Source: Nostoc sp. LPT
GTDB taxonomy: Bacteria; Cyanobacteriota; Cyanobacteriia; Cyanobacteriales; Nostocaceae
DNA: 64,000 nt
NCBI RefSeq assembly: GCF_017115165.1
Contig: NZ_JABXKF010000090.1
Coordinates: forward strand, 21,150-85,149
Direction: 5' to 3'
Shown in pieces: positions 45,089 to 54,393 of this stretch. How positions within the stretch are numbered: position 1 is the stretch's first letter; every line of letters starts with the position of its first letter. Under the pieces are notes generated by a model. The model was not told where the DNA came from. It searched no databases and saw nothing but the letters and a program-made list of their open reading frames with translations. The translations under genes and the position numbers were made by a program.

Positions 45089-45103
45089 TCTAACTAGTTT
45101 TTA

Positions 45104-45352
45104 TTACTGCACGAGAATAGCAGTTTTACGTTCAATCAAATTGGCGAGAGAATTGATTGTGCGGAAATTTTCAAATTCTAAGTCCTCGTTTTCAATGGCA
45201 ATCTGAAACTCTTGCTCTACAAACAAAACAAGTTGCATGGCAAACATAGAATTGACAAAACCTAGAGCAAAAATGTCTTCATCTGGTTGCAAATCATGAT
45301 TACCGAAAAATTTTGAAAGAAAAGTTTTGATTTTAGCTTGAATTTTGTTCAT
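45104..45352 (-). CDS. Discrete acyl carrier protein for the hydroxymalonyl unit
   Basis: About 82 aa from the ATG at 45352, which has GAGGGA upstream. A longer frame back to 45424 overlaps the end of the dehydrogenase gene and is probably not used. The helix-2 site reads LGFVNSMFAMQLV, with the serine as the expected phosphopantetheine attachment point; the VNS form rather than DSL is typical of FkbJ/ZmaD-like carriers. It should hold the glyceryl unit loaded by the FkbH protein through oxidation to hydroxymalonyl-ACP and present it to cognate AT domains. It sits between the two dehydrogenase genes. Confidence 0.9.
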   Translation of the reverse strand: MNKIQAKIKTFLSKFFGNHDLQPDEDIFALGFVNSMFAMQLVLFVEQEFQIAIENEDLEFENFRTINSLANLIERKTAILVQ

Positions 45353-45371
45353 TAGTTTCGATATTCCCTCT

Positions 45372-46226
45372 TTATGGATATACGTAAAATCCTTTACCAC
45401 TTTTTCTACCGTACAACCCTGCATCTACCATTTTCTTGAGTAAAGTACATGGTCTGTACTTGCTATCATTAAAGCTTTCATACAAAACTTCAATGGAAAA
45501 TAAAATCGTGTCTAGCCCAATTAAATCTGCTGTTTCTAAAGGTCCCATTTTGTGACCAAAACAGCCTTTAAAGATTTTGTCCACATCTTCTGCTGTAGCA
45601 ACTTGGTCTTGCAATAGAAAAACAGCTTCGTTAATAGTTAACATCAAAACGCGGTTGGAAACAAAACCCGGTGAATCATTGACAATGATGCACTCTTTAC
45701 CCATCTGAGCCAGCATTTGTTTTGCCGTTTCAATTGTTGCCTCAGAGGTATAATATCCACGAATCATCTCCACCATCGGCTTCATTGGTACAGGATTCAT
45801 AAAGTGGATACCAACAACTTTATCGGCACGCTTGGTGACTGAAGCTATACGGGTAATGGGAATTGCTGATGTGTTAGCAGCGAATACGCAATCTGCTGGA
45901 CAAATAGAATCTATTAGGGGATAGACCTCTCTTTTAATATGCCATTTTTCGGTGACATTTTCAACTACAAAGTCTGCACCATCTAAAATTTTATAGTTTG
46001 TCGAAAACTCTATTTTTCCGAGGATACTATCTGCAGTTTCTGTATTGTCACTTTTTTTGAAAAAACCCTGGAAACGGATATTATTCCTGATTTCGTGTTT
46101 AGCTTTATCGAGGATATCTTCAGAAATATCTACTAGAACAACTTGATGACCTGTTTGAGCGAGGTTTTGTGCAACCCCTATTCCCATCACCCCCGCACCA
46201 ACAACACCTACTGTTTGAATATTCAT
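45372..46226 (-). CDS. 3-hydroxyacyl-CoA dehydrogenase-like enzyme (FkbK/ZmaG type)
   Basis: A 284-aa NAD-dependent dehydrogenase. The N-terminal Rossmann motif is GVVGAGVMGIGVAQNLAQTG. The middle has ANTSAIPITRIAS and GIHFMNPVPMKPMVE, and the C-terminal domain includes NDSPGFVSNRVLM and RKSGKGFYVYP, all standard 3-hydroxybutyryl-CoA dehydrogenase blocks. In hydroxymalonyl/methoxymalonyl pathways this enzyme oxidises the primary alcohol of glyceryl-ACP to the aldehyde. The ATG follows a GGAGG SD. It is the first gene of the four-gene extender set and lies just after the carbamoyltransferase. Confidence 0.92.
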   Translation of the reverse strand: MNIQTVGVVGAGVMGIGVAQNLAQTGHQVVLVDISEDILDKAKHEIRNNIRFQGFFKKSDNTETADSILGKIEFSTNYKILDGADFVVENVTEKWHIKREVYPLIDSICPADCVFAANTSAIPITRIASVTKRADKVVGIHFMNPVPMKPMVEMIRGYYTSEATIETAKQMLAQMGKECIIVNDSPGFVSNRVLMLTINEAVFLLQDQVATAEDVDKIFKGCFGHKMGPLETADLIGLDTILFSIEVLYESFNDSKYRPCTLLKKMVDAGLYGRKSGKGFYVYP

Positions 46227-46294
46227 GATTTCAACTAACCTCCATTTACATGTTCTTGTACTTAAGCTAGTAAGTGATTAGGAATAGTATTCAC

Positions 46295-48292
46295 TTATGG
46301 TCTTAGTACAATTAAGCGCTGCGACCATAATTCCATTAGATCATGAATGATGTCTTTAGCTTTTCCTTCTTCTGTCTCACGATATTTATTGAGGAGGTTC
46401 TCTATAGTCTTCTCACTGTTCGCTAAGGTCAAAACATCAAACACTTCGGCTGATACCTCTCGCTGAAATTCCTGATTATAGCTGTTCTTAATATAAAAGT
46501 ACTTGTCAAACTTTTCCTGTGAATCAAACTTCTTAACCTGATGCAACGAAATATGAAGCGGAAGAAAAAGCTTAAGAGACATATAATTCCACCATGATAC
46601 ATCCTTTTTTCTGATCAGGTAATCTCCCACAACGGTATAGTCTAATCCTGTAGTTAAAAAACAAACTACAGCATCTTCAACAGAATCTACAATTGGTTCA
46701 ACATTGTTATTAAATGACGTATTAAGCAAAATTGGAATGCCTGTCAATTGTTTAAATGAGTTAATTAAATCCCAATATTTTTTGTTTGTTTTTTGTGATA
46801 CAGTTTGGATTCTAGCTGTTCCATCAACATGAGTCACGGCCCCTAACATTTGACGTTTATCTTCTCTGACATTAACTACAAATATCATGAATGGGAGTTG
46901 TTTTTGATTATGTGGAACTTCAAAGAATTCATCCACATCTTCTTCTAAAACAGACGGAGCAAAAGGTCTGTAGCCTTCCCGCTTCTTGATCATTTTGTTA
47001 ATACGAGTTTTATTTTCTTCTGGGCGGGGATCTCCAAGAATACTTCTATTCCCCAAAGCTCTTGGTCCAAATTCAGAACGACCTTGAACCCATCCCACAA
47101 CATAACCACTTGCTAGTAACTTTGCTGTCTGTTCCGGAACATTGTCCAATTTCTCGAATGCAATAAAATCTTGCCATTGCGTCAATTGGTTTAAAACAGA
47201 GGAAGAACTCCCGATATCTGTTCCCCAGTACACATGCTCAAGCTGAGACGACTTCTTAGCCATTGGATTGGCATTATAGTACGCATATAAAGCTGCGCCT
47301 AACGCGCAACCAGCATCGTGAGCCGCAGGCTGAACAAATACATTTTCAAACATTCCAGAGCGCAAGATTTTTCCATTAAGAGTACAGTTATGAGCTACTC
47401 CTCCTGCCATACATAGGTTTTTCTGTTTAGTTTCCTGTTGATAGTATTGAATTACATGAAAAGCTATATTCTCCAAGGCTTCTTGAAGTGATGCGGCAAT
47501 ATCCTTATGCGTTTGCGTGAAGGGTTCCCCTTTCCGACGTGGCATCCCTAAATCAAAGAGTGAGATTATCTTGTCGGAGTGAATCACATAGTCTCCGTTG
47601 GGAAATAACGTATATAGTGTTTGGAATAAATTTCTATATTTTTCTGGATCTCCATAAGGAGCTAGTCCCATCACTTTATATTCATCGAATAGGGTGTAAC
47701 CTAAAAAACCTATTACGTTATCATAAAACTGACCAAGAGATTTCGATTCAGGAATGTCGGTTATGTGCTTAAGTATTGTGCCCTCTCCCTCAAAAACCAT
47801 ACCAGAAATATTTTCTCCCTCCCCATCAAAAGTTGTAACAAGAGTGCTTTCATAACCAGAAAGTGCCAGTGCGCTCATTGCATGTGCATGATGATGATGA
47901 ACAAAACAAAGTTTATCTGGATCTATTTCAGAGTTTAATCCCCTGCAAAAAACGTTCTGAACAAAGATTATAGGGTCAATTATTGGTAGCGCCGAGTCAT
48001 TTCCTAGAGAATGTAGTTTCAGGCCCATCTCGAAGGTTTTCTTTGAGCAGTAATAGGCAATTAGGTCTACTTCCTCTAATTGTATGCCTTTACTTTTCAA
48101 GCATAAACGTAATGATTCGCTGGGAAACTTGTTCGTATGCTTTATTCGATTGAGCCTTTCTTCCTCGATTGCAAAAATAACTTCTCCATCCTCAACTAAA
48201 ACAATCGCTGAGTCGTGACATAATGCTATCGATCTGTCATAATTCTCGTGAACAAGGTTGGGTCCTCCAGAAATTCCTAAAACTAGCATTTT
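46295..48292 (-). CDS. O-carbamoyltransferase, NodU/TobZ/CmcH family
   Basis: About 665 aa. The start is placed at the ATG at 48292 (MLVLGISGG, with SD GAGGT); a frame to 48367 adds 25 residues derived from an intergenic repeat. The N-terminal half carries FAIEEERLNRIKHTNKFP and the metal-binding VHHHHAHAMSAL with DGEGE. The C-terminal half has the YrdC-like carbamoyladenylate-forming signature WVQGRSEFGPRALGNRSILGDPR, split across YVVGW to RPEEN, and LLNTSFNNNVEPIVDS. The family transfers carbamoyl from carbamoyl phosphate, via carbamoyl-AMP, to a hydroxyl group. Here it would decorate a hydroxyl of the lipopeptide-polyketide, for example one made from hydroxymalonyl, by a KR, or by the hydroxylase. 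The acceptor is inferred, not seen. Confidence 0.93.
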   Translation of the reverse strand, partial: KMLVLGISGGPNLVHENYDRSIALCHDSAIVLVEDGEVIFAIEEERLNRIKHTNKFPSESLRLCLKSKGIQLEEVDLIAYYCSKKTFEMGLKLHSLGNDSALPIIDPIIFVQNVFCRGLNSEIDPDKLCFVHHHHAHAMSALALSGYESTLVTTFDGEGENISGMVFEGEGTILKHITDIPESKSLGQFYDNVIGFLGYTLFDEYKVMGLAPYGDPEKYRNLFQTLYTLFPNGDYVIHSDKIISLFDLGMPRRKGEPFTQTHKDIAASLQEALENIAFHVIQYYQQETKQKNLCMAGGVAHNCTLNGKILRSGMFENVFVQPAAHDAGCALGAALYAYYNANPMAKKSSQLEHVYWGTDIGSSSSVLNQLTQWQDFIAFEKLDNVPEQTAKLLASGYVVGWVQGRSEFGPRALGNRSILGDPRPEENKTRINKMIKKREGYRPFAPSVLEEDVDEFFEVPHNQKQLPFMIFVVNVREDKRQMLGAVTHVDGTARIQTVSQKTNKKYWDLINSFKQLTGIPILLNTSFNNNVEPIVDSVEDAVVCFLTTGLDYTVVGDYLIRKKDVSWWNYMSLKLFLPLHISLHQVKKFDSQEKFDKYFYIKNSYNQEFQREVSAEVFDVLTLANSEKTIENLLNKYRETEEGKAKDIIHDLMELWSQRLIVLRP

Positions 48293-48360
48293 TACTACCT
48301 CAGTATTCTCTAGCAGTTGATAAACATTTGATTTGTGAGATGTTACGTGAGGATTGTCCC

Positions 48361-48400
48361 TGGTCATTTGTCATTAGTCTTTTGTGATTACAAATGACCA
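48361..48400. repeat. 10-bp perfect inverted repeat between PKS1 and carbamoyltransferase
   Basis: TGGTCATTTG at 48361-48370 is mirrored by CAAATGACCA at 48391-48400 around a 20-base loop with further TCATTAG-type repeats. This belongs to the TCATTTG-rich filler repeats common in cyanobacterial spacers. It may fold in the mRNA. It explains why the carbamoyltransferase frame appears open further upstream than its real start. Confidence 0.5.
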
Positions 48401-48457
48401 AAAACAAATGATGAGCCTCACAAGTCTTCTTATAATTCATTTAGAATTGCTATAGTT

Positions 48458-51400
48458 TTACAATTGCATGTCGGCAGTTGTATTTCTTTCCCTAGTTGTA
48501 TTAATTTCGTCTTCAGATAACCCTTCCAACTCTTCTATGAAAATTTCTTCAATAACCAAAGCTAACTCGGCGACAGTTGGTGCTTCAAAGAGAGAACGAA
48601 CAGATAGTTCTATCTGGAAATTTTTACGAAGCTGAGAAATTAATACGGTTCCTATTAAGGAGTCTCCTCCTAACTCGAAGAAGTTGTCATGAATGCCTAC
48701 CTGCTCAATCCCTAGTAATTCTTGATAGATATCAGCAACCCTAGACTCGCTCTGACTGGTAGGAGCAACATAAGCATTTTTCAGTTGGGGTCTTTGGTGT
48801 GCTGATTTAGATATGTTGGTCTTCTCTAGGACTTCTAAGGAAAATTTCTGTTCAACCTCAGTTAGTAAATCCTGGGTTAATACAACTATCTGAGGCACCG
48901 TGCTACTGAACAGAATCCGTCTAAATGCCTCAATGCCTTCTTCTGGTCTCATTCCTGGCGCAATCTCTTTCTTTGTTATTGCCCTATACTGTGCTTCAAC
49001 GGCTACTGCCGTTCCTAAATTGCTCCATCTATCCCAGTCAATGGCTCTGGTAAAGTTGCCGTATTTAGAGACACTGTAGTGAGCGAACGCGTCAATAAAG
49101 GCATTTTCAGCAATGTAGTCTACCATACCCACTACAGGTTGAAATGTACTACTTGATGAACAGAGTACAAAGAAATCCAGTTTGGCATTCTTAAAGAGAA
49201 TATCGAGGATTCGTGTTCCCTTAACTTTCGGTGCAAGAGCATTTGCTGCTGCTGCTTTCGTTTTTAGTTGAATAAGACCTCCCCCTGGAACTACTGCGGC
49301 ATGAATCACCCCATGAATCTGACCAAATTGATGATTGGCCTGAGCGATCGCAGCCGACATTTGTTCAAGGTTGGCAACATCGGCGCTGACTACCAATACC
49401 TCTGCACCCAACGCCTCGATCGCTTGTAATTTTCGGATTTTACAGCTGATGCTGTCGGATTCATCATGAGTGGATAGCCATTGTAACCACTTGTTGCGAT
49501 CGGGAAAAGCTGAACGCCCAGTCAGTACCAGTTTTGCTTTTACAGTCTGTGCCAGATACTCGGCCAGTAGTAGACCAACGCCTCCTAATCCACCCGTAAT
49601 CAGATAGACTCCCCCTTGGTTTAAGCGTGGTTTTCCTTCAACAGTTTTATGCAGTCGGATTGGCTCAAAGGTCTGTACCCAGCGATGATTGCCACGGTAG
49701 GCGATAATCTGATCAGATGGTTGAGTAGTGAGTTCTGTCAGTAGCTGGTCTACTAGTTTATCCCCTTGCCAACTTTCTAGTTCGGGAATAACGACATCAA
49801 TACTACGACAGTTTATATTTGGGTACTCTATCGGAATCATTTTACAGGGCCCGAGAACTAGTGCTTTCTCTGGAGACAGCACCTCTTCACCTGTTAATTC
49901 CTGCATATTATTTGACACGATTCCAATTTCAAGGGAATCTGTAAGATTTTGTTCTCCAATTGCCTGCGCTAGAAATAGCAAGCTGTAAAAGTCTAAATTT
50001 TGAGAGTCTACCGATTCAAGTCCTAATTTTATATGATCAGGTGGTGTAACACTCCATAAATAAACAATTATTTTTGGGGTCAAGTCCAGGGTGCAAAGTT
50101 CTTTGAGTAGGGTGTTGTAGTCATCCCGTTGCTGAGGATTGATCGTATATACGTGTTGATCAAGTCCATCTGTAGAAGATTTGCTCTCGCTACGAAATTG
50201 CTCTCCCATCTTGACAGTAATAACATTCTGGTTCTCAAGTTTGAGTCGCTTCACTATTTGGGCACCCAAGCCGCACTCATCGAGAAATACTAACCAGCAT
50301 CTTGGCTGAGTCAATTTAAAAGGCTGGGGCGGCATTGAGCGTTTCCAGGATGGGATATAGAACCAGTCAGCAATGTCCGGCTTTTTATCTGACAAGACTT
50401 GAGGCATCTTGTCAACATCTTTTTGATCGACTAAAGCTGTAAATGCTGCTGGTGCTGATAATGCTGTTGACGAAGAAGCCTGAGCAATAAAGACATGTTC
50501 CCCAAAGGCTTCAAATTCAGAGAAAGCTGCCACCTCAATAAAACCACAGGAGTTTAGTGCTTCCTGCCACTGCTCTTTTGATAAAAATGGATTAGCCATG
50601 TTGCGGCTGCCTTTTTCATCTTCTATGGGATTCATGATTAGAGCATCAATCATGTCCGACTCTGGTCTAGGTTGAGTGATCTCCCAGAGCAGTAAGAAGC
50701 CTCCAGGAGCTAATAAAGAGTGAACATACTGAAGGGTTTCTTTGATGTTGCGGGCTATGTGCAATACATTGACAGCTACCACTACGTCAAAGCTGTGGCT
50801 ATTGTACCCCTGGTCTTGAGGCGATCGCTCGATGTCTAGTAAGCCATATTGGACAAAAGGATACGCACTAAACTTATTTTTGGCTTCTTTGACAAAAAAA
50901 CCGCCCACATCGGTAAAAGTATAGTTTGTTTGCTGGGACGATAACACAGGTAGCAATTCCACCGTGGCGATCCCAGTTCCACCGCCGATTTCTAAAATTC
51001 TTAGATTCACGTCTGCGGGTAAAGCCATTGCCAGCTTTTCCACCATTGCCCGCATAATGCTTCTTAAGTAAACCTCAGAGGGCAAGTATTGTCGAGAAAT
51101 TTCTCCTTCCTTGACTAATGTAGCAACATGCAACTCCAATGGTTCTTTTTGACCAGTAAGCACAGCTACCAGATTTTCACCAAATATCTGGATCAGGTTT
51201 ATATCTTGAGGTGTATCTGCCCATCTGACTCTGACTTCTTCTAGAATAGTGTGGATATGGTCTGTTGATGATGATAAAAAGTTGGTAAATAGGCCTTCCT
51301 CTTGGTGTAACTGACCTTGCTCTACCAGTACTTCCAGCCACCTACACAACAATTCACGGTATTTAGGAATAATAGAACATTGCTCAAATAATTCCTCAAT

Positions 51401-54358
51401 AGAATACTTTTTAGCTAGATCGCTAAATGCACCTAAACGCTTCAGGGCAAGGCTCATGTAAGCAGTACATAAACGATCTAACCATTGTTTGTTTGCTCGA
51501 TAAGTTTGATCGTCAAATTCCAAGCTCCCTTGAATCGCTTGCATCTGAGCAGCCTCTACTAGAGATTTCCAAAGCTCTGATGCTGTTGGTCTTGGGTGGA
51601 TCTGTCTGGCTGAGGGTAATGGTTGTTGTAGTTCAATCCAGTAACGTTGGCGCTCAAAGGGATAAGTTGGTAAGGGAAGGCGATGACGGCGCTCATTGGC
51701 ATAAAAACCCGACCAATCAATCTGGACTCCTGAGAGCCACAACTGACCTAATGTCTTAAGTAAGAAAGCCAAATCTGGCTGTCGCTCGTAGGAATGCCGG
51801 AGCGAGGGCAGTATAACTTGATCTGTAGAGGAGCCGTTATCCAAACACTGTAAAGCTAAGCTGCTCAGTGTCTGTCCCGATCCCACCTCCAACAGAATCG
51901 GATTTTGTTTTTTCCACAATTGTTGAACTCCATCTGCAAAACGCACAGTTTCGCATAGATGCCTTGCCCAGTATGTGGGATCTGTAGCTTCGGCGGCTGT
52001 AATCCAGGTTCCCGTGACATTAGATAAATAGGGAATTTTGGGTGGCTGGAGACTGACAGTTTTTACCAAGTCGGTGAAGGCTTGTGCGATCGCATCCATC
52101 ATGTTTGAATGAAAAGCATGGGAAGTTTGCAAACGCCGACAGGCTAATCCCCTTTGAGTCAACTTGCTTTCTAATTCATCCACAGCCTCTATGACGCCAG
52201 CAATTACGCACTGTTGCGAACCGTTGATTGCTGACAAACAAAGATTCTCATTCAACAGCGGACGCACCTCTTCTTCTGAAAGGGGGACAGCCAACATTGC
52301 GCCACTTGGTAATTCCTGAATCATTTGCGCTCTTTTAGCGACAAGAGTCAGAGCATCTTCAACAGACAACACCCCTGCCAATGTAGCCGCAACGTATTCA
52401 CCGATGCTGTAGCCAATCATTGCTCTAGGACGAATTCCCCATGACATCCACAACTGGGCCAAGGCGTACTCAATCACAAAAACAGCTGGCTGAGTCAGAG
52501 CGGTTTGATTGAGTTTTTCAGTGGCTACATCTGTTTGTTCGACGCCACGACCTAACATTTTTCGCAAATCTAACCCAGCAGCAAAAGTATTTTGTTTTTG
52601 CTGACTGTCATTCTCACTGTTTCTACTGGGATACAGGATATCTCGCAAATCTTGATTAACAAGCGGTTTGAGAAATTCACAACAATAGTCAATTTGTTGG
52701 CGAAATGTCAGTTCAACTTGGTAAAGTTCAAGAGCCATATTGACATATTGAGTACCAAGCCCTGGAAACATGAAGGCTAGGGAACGTTCTTCAGTTTGTT
52801 GAACATTGACAAGTAAGCGCTTTGGATCTTCAAGTGCAGCGATCGCATCTGCAATATCTTGACAAACAACTGTCTGCCGATACTCAAAAGCTTGTCGTCC
52901 ACACTGCAAGGTGTAAGCAACATCTGCGAGGTTTAAATCAGGATGCTGTTTGAGGAAATCTACCAGATTGACAGTAGCGCTTTTTAATGCTGTGTCTGTT
53001 TTGGCTGAAAGTACTAATAACTGCCAAGGACGAGAAGGGCTAGATTTTGGCAGGATTGGAGCTTGTTCTAAAATTACGTGAGCATTAGTCCCACCTATAC
53101 CCAAAGAACTCACACCTGCACGGCGAGGGGTATGAGTAGTTTTCCATTCCCTCAGCTTGGTGTTGACGTAAAAAGGACTGTTGGCAAAATCAATTTGTGG
53201 ATTCGGTTCTTCAAAATTTAAGCTGGGGGGTATTTGTTGATGTTTGAGAGCCAAAACAGTTTTGATTAAACTTGTAACTCCTGCTGCTGCATCCAAATGA
53301 CCAATATTCGTTTTCACTGAACCGATTGCACAAAATCTCTTTTTATCTGTACTTTCACGAAACACATTGGTTAAAGCAGAAATTTCAATCGGATCGCCTA
53401 AGACAGTTCCTGAACCGTGAGCTTCTATATAGCTAATGGTTTCAGGTTCCACCCCAGCCAAAGCCAGTGCTTCTGCGACTACATCTGCTTGTCCGTTTAC
53501 ACTGGGTGCTGTATAACCGATTTTACCAGAACCATCGTTATTGATAGCACTACCTTTAATTACAGCATATATATTGTCACCATCGGCGATCGCCTCAGAC
53601 AACCGCTTCAAAACTACAATTCCTACACCATTACCAATAATCGTTCCCTTGGCTTTAGCATCAAAGGCGCGACAGTGGCCGTCAGGTGATAGAACACCGC
53701 CTTCTTGATACAAATACCCTGTTTTTTGGAGAATATTAATCGATACTCCCCCCGCTAAAGCCATATCGCATTGGTAATTTAATAGACTTTGGCAAGCTAG
53801 AGAAGTTGCAACTAAGGAAGTAGAACAAGCAGTTTGTACTGTCAGACTTGGGCCTGTAAGATTTAATTTATAGGAAACGCGAGTCGCTAGGAAATCTTTA
53901 TCGTTACCAATTCCTTTTTGAAAAATGCTAGCTAATGAAGCGCGATCGCTCTTTAAATCCAATGATAAATAATTATTTGAACTAGCACCAGCATAAACTC
54001 CAATCCGGCTTTCGCAACGTTGGGAATCATAGCCAGCATTTTCTAATGCCTCCCATGCACACTCCAAAAATAAACGATGCTGTGGGTCTGTAATTTCTGC
54101 TTCTTTAGGGTTAAAGCTGAAGAATGAAGCATCAAATAAATCTACATTTTTTAAGACAGCAAGGCTTTTTACATAACTAGGATTATTAAGTAATTCTGGG
54201 TCAATTCCAGCATCAAGTAATTCTGCATCTGTAAAAGTAGATATTGATTCTACTCCAGAGCATAAATTTTCCCAAAAACTTTTAATACTATTAGCACCGG
54301 GAAAACGTCCTGATATGCCAATAATTGCAATTTCTTGTATTGATTCGTAACTATTCAT
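48458..54358 (-). CDS. PKS1: KS-AT-MT-KR-ACP
   Basis: A 1966-aa module. KS Cys is near 177 (TACSTS), with EAHGSGT and NIGHLD. The AT differs from PKS2/PKS4: FPGLGTQ instead of GQGSQ, and GYSIGE near 652 instead of GHSIGE; HAFH lies near 748. An embedded methyltransferase occupies about 925-1290 (EIGGGTGIAT near 1125, VVVAVNVLHIARN), probably a C-methyltransferase. The KR has ITGGLGGVG near 1588 and DYIAENAF near 1749, so its catalytic Tyr and Asn are intact. The ACP has GGDSLIG near 1899. There is no DH or ER. It follows the FAAL loading NRPS and the broken oxygenase gene, so it should be the first polyketide extension. The hydroxymalonyl-ACP genes lie just downstream, and its unusual AT is a candidate acceptor. 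The SD is AGGAG. Confidence 0.95.
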   Translation of the reverse strand: MNSYESIQEIAIIGISGRFPGANSIKSFWENLCSGVESISTFTDAELLDAGIDPELLNNPSYVKSLAVLKNVDLFDASFFSFNPKEAEITDPQHRLFLECAWEALENAGYDSQRCESRIGVYAGASSNNYLSLDLKSDRASLASIFQKGIGNDKDFLATRVSYKLNLTGPSLTVQTACSTSLVATSLACQSLLNYQCDMALAGGVSINILQKTGYLYQEGGVLSPDGHCRAFDAKAKGTIIGNGVGIVVLKRLSEAIADGDNIYAVIKGSAINNDGSGKIGYTAPSVNGQADVVAEALALAGVEPETISYIEAHGSGTVLGDPIEISALTNVFRESTDKKRFCAIGSVKTNIGHLDAAAGVTSLIKTVLALKHQQIPPSLNFEEPNPQIDFANSPFYVNTKLREWKTTHTPRRAGVSSLGIGGTNAHVILEQAPILPKSSPSRPWQLLVLSAKTDTALKSATVNLVDFLKQHPDLNLADVAYTLQCGRQAFEYRQTVVCQDIADAIAALEDPKRLLVNVQQTEERSLAFMFPGLGTQYVNMALELYQVELTFRQQIDYCCEFLKPLVNQDLRDILYPSRNSENDSQQKQNTFAAGLDLRKMLGRGVEQTDVATEKLNQTALTQPAVFVIEYALAQLWMSWGIRPRAMIGYSIGEYVAATLAGVLSVEDALTLVAKRAQMIQELPSGAMLAVPLSEEEVRPLLNENLCLSAINGSQQCVIAGVIEAVDELESKLTQRGLACRRLQTSHAFHSNMMDAIAQAFTDLVKTVSLQPPKIPYLSNVTGTWITAAEATDPTYWARHLCETVRFADGVQQLWKKQNPILLEVGSGQTLSSLALQCLDNGSSTDQVILPSLRHSYERQPDLAFLLKTLGQLWLSGVQIDWSGFYANERRHRLPLPTYPFERQRYWIELQQPLPSARQIHPRPTASELWKSLVEAAQMQAIQGSLEFDDQTYRANKQWLDRLCTAYMSLALKRLGAFSDLAKKYSIEELFEQCSIIPKYRELLCRWLEVLVEQGQLHQEEGLFTNFLSSSTDHIHTILEEVRVRWADTPQDINLIQIFGENLVAVLTGQKEPLELHVATLVKEGEISRQYLPSEVYLRSIMRAMVEKLAMALPADVNLRILEIGGGTGIATVELLPVLSSQQTNYTFTDVGGFFVKEAKNKFSAYPFVQYGLLDIERSPQDQGYNSHSFDVVVAVNVLHIARNIKETLQYVHSLLAPGGFLLLWEITQPRPESDMIDALIMNPIEDEKGSRNMANPFLSKEQWQEALNSCGFIEVAAFSEFEAFGEHVFIAQASSSTALSAPAAFTALVDQKDVDKMPQVLSDKKPDIADWFYIPSWKRSMPPQPFKLTQPRCWLVFLDECGLGAQIVKRLKLENQNVITVKMGEQFRSESKSSTDGLDQHVYTINPQQRDDYNTLLKELCTLDLTPKIIVYLWSVTPPDHIKLGLESVDSQNLDFYSLLFLAQAIGEQNLTDSLEIGIVSNNMQELTGEEVLSPEKALVLGPCKMIPIEYPNINCRSIDVVIPELESWQGDKLVDQLLTELTTQPSDQIIAYRGNHRWVQTFEPIRLHKTVEGKPRLNQGGVYLITGGLGGVGLLLAEYLAQTVKAKLVLTGRSAFPDRNKWLQWLSTHDESDSISCKIRKLQAIEALGAEVLVVSADVANLEQMSAAIAQANHQFGQIHGVIHAAVVPGGGLIQLKTKAAAANALAPKVKGTRILDILFKNAKLDFFVLCSSSSTFQPVVGMVDYIAENAFIDAFAHYSVSKYGNFTRAIDWDRWSNLGTAVAVEAQYRAITKKEIAPGMRPEEGIEAFRRILFSSTVPQIVVLTQDLLTEVEQKFSLEVLEKTNISKSAHQRPQLKNAYVAPTSQSESRVADIYQELLGIEQVGIHDNFFELGGDSLIGTVLISQLRKNFQIELSVRSLFEAPTVAELALVIEEIFIEELEGLSEDEINTTRERNTTADMQL

Positions 54359-54393
54359 TACTCCTATCTTACCTCATTAAATTACACATTTTC

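Noticed and set aside
48293..48367. 25-residue N-terminal extension of the carbamoyltransferase
   Set aside because: The extra sequence partly comes from the TCATTTG inverted repeat. The family normally begins at MLVLGISGG, which has its own SD.
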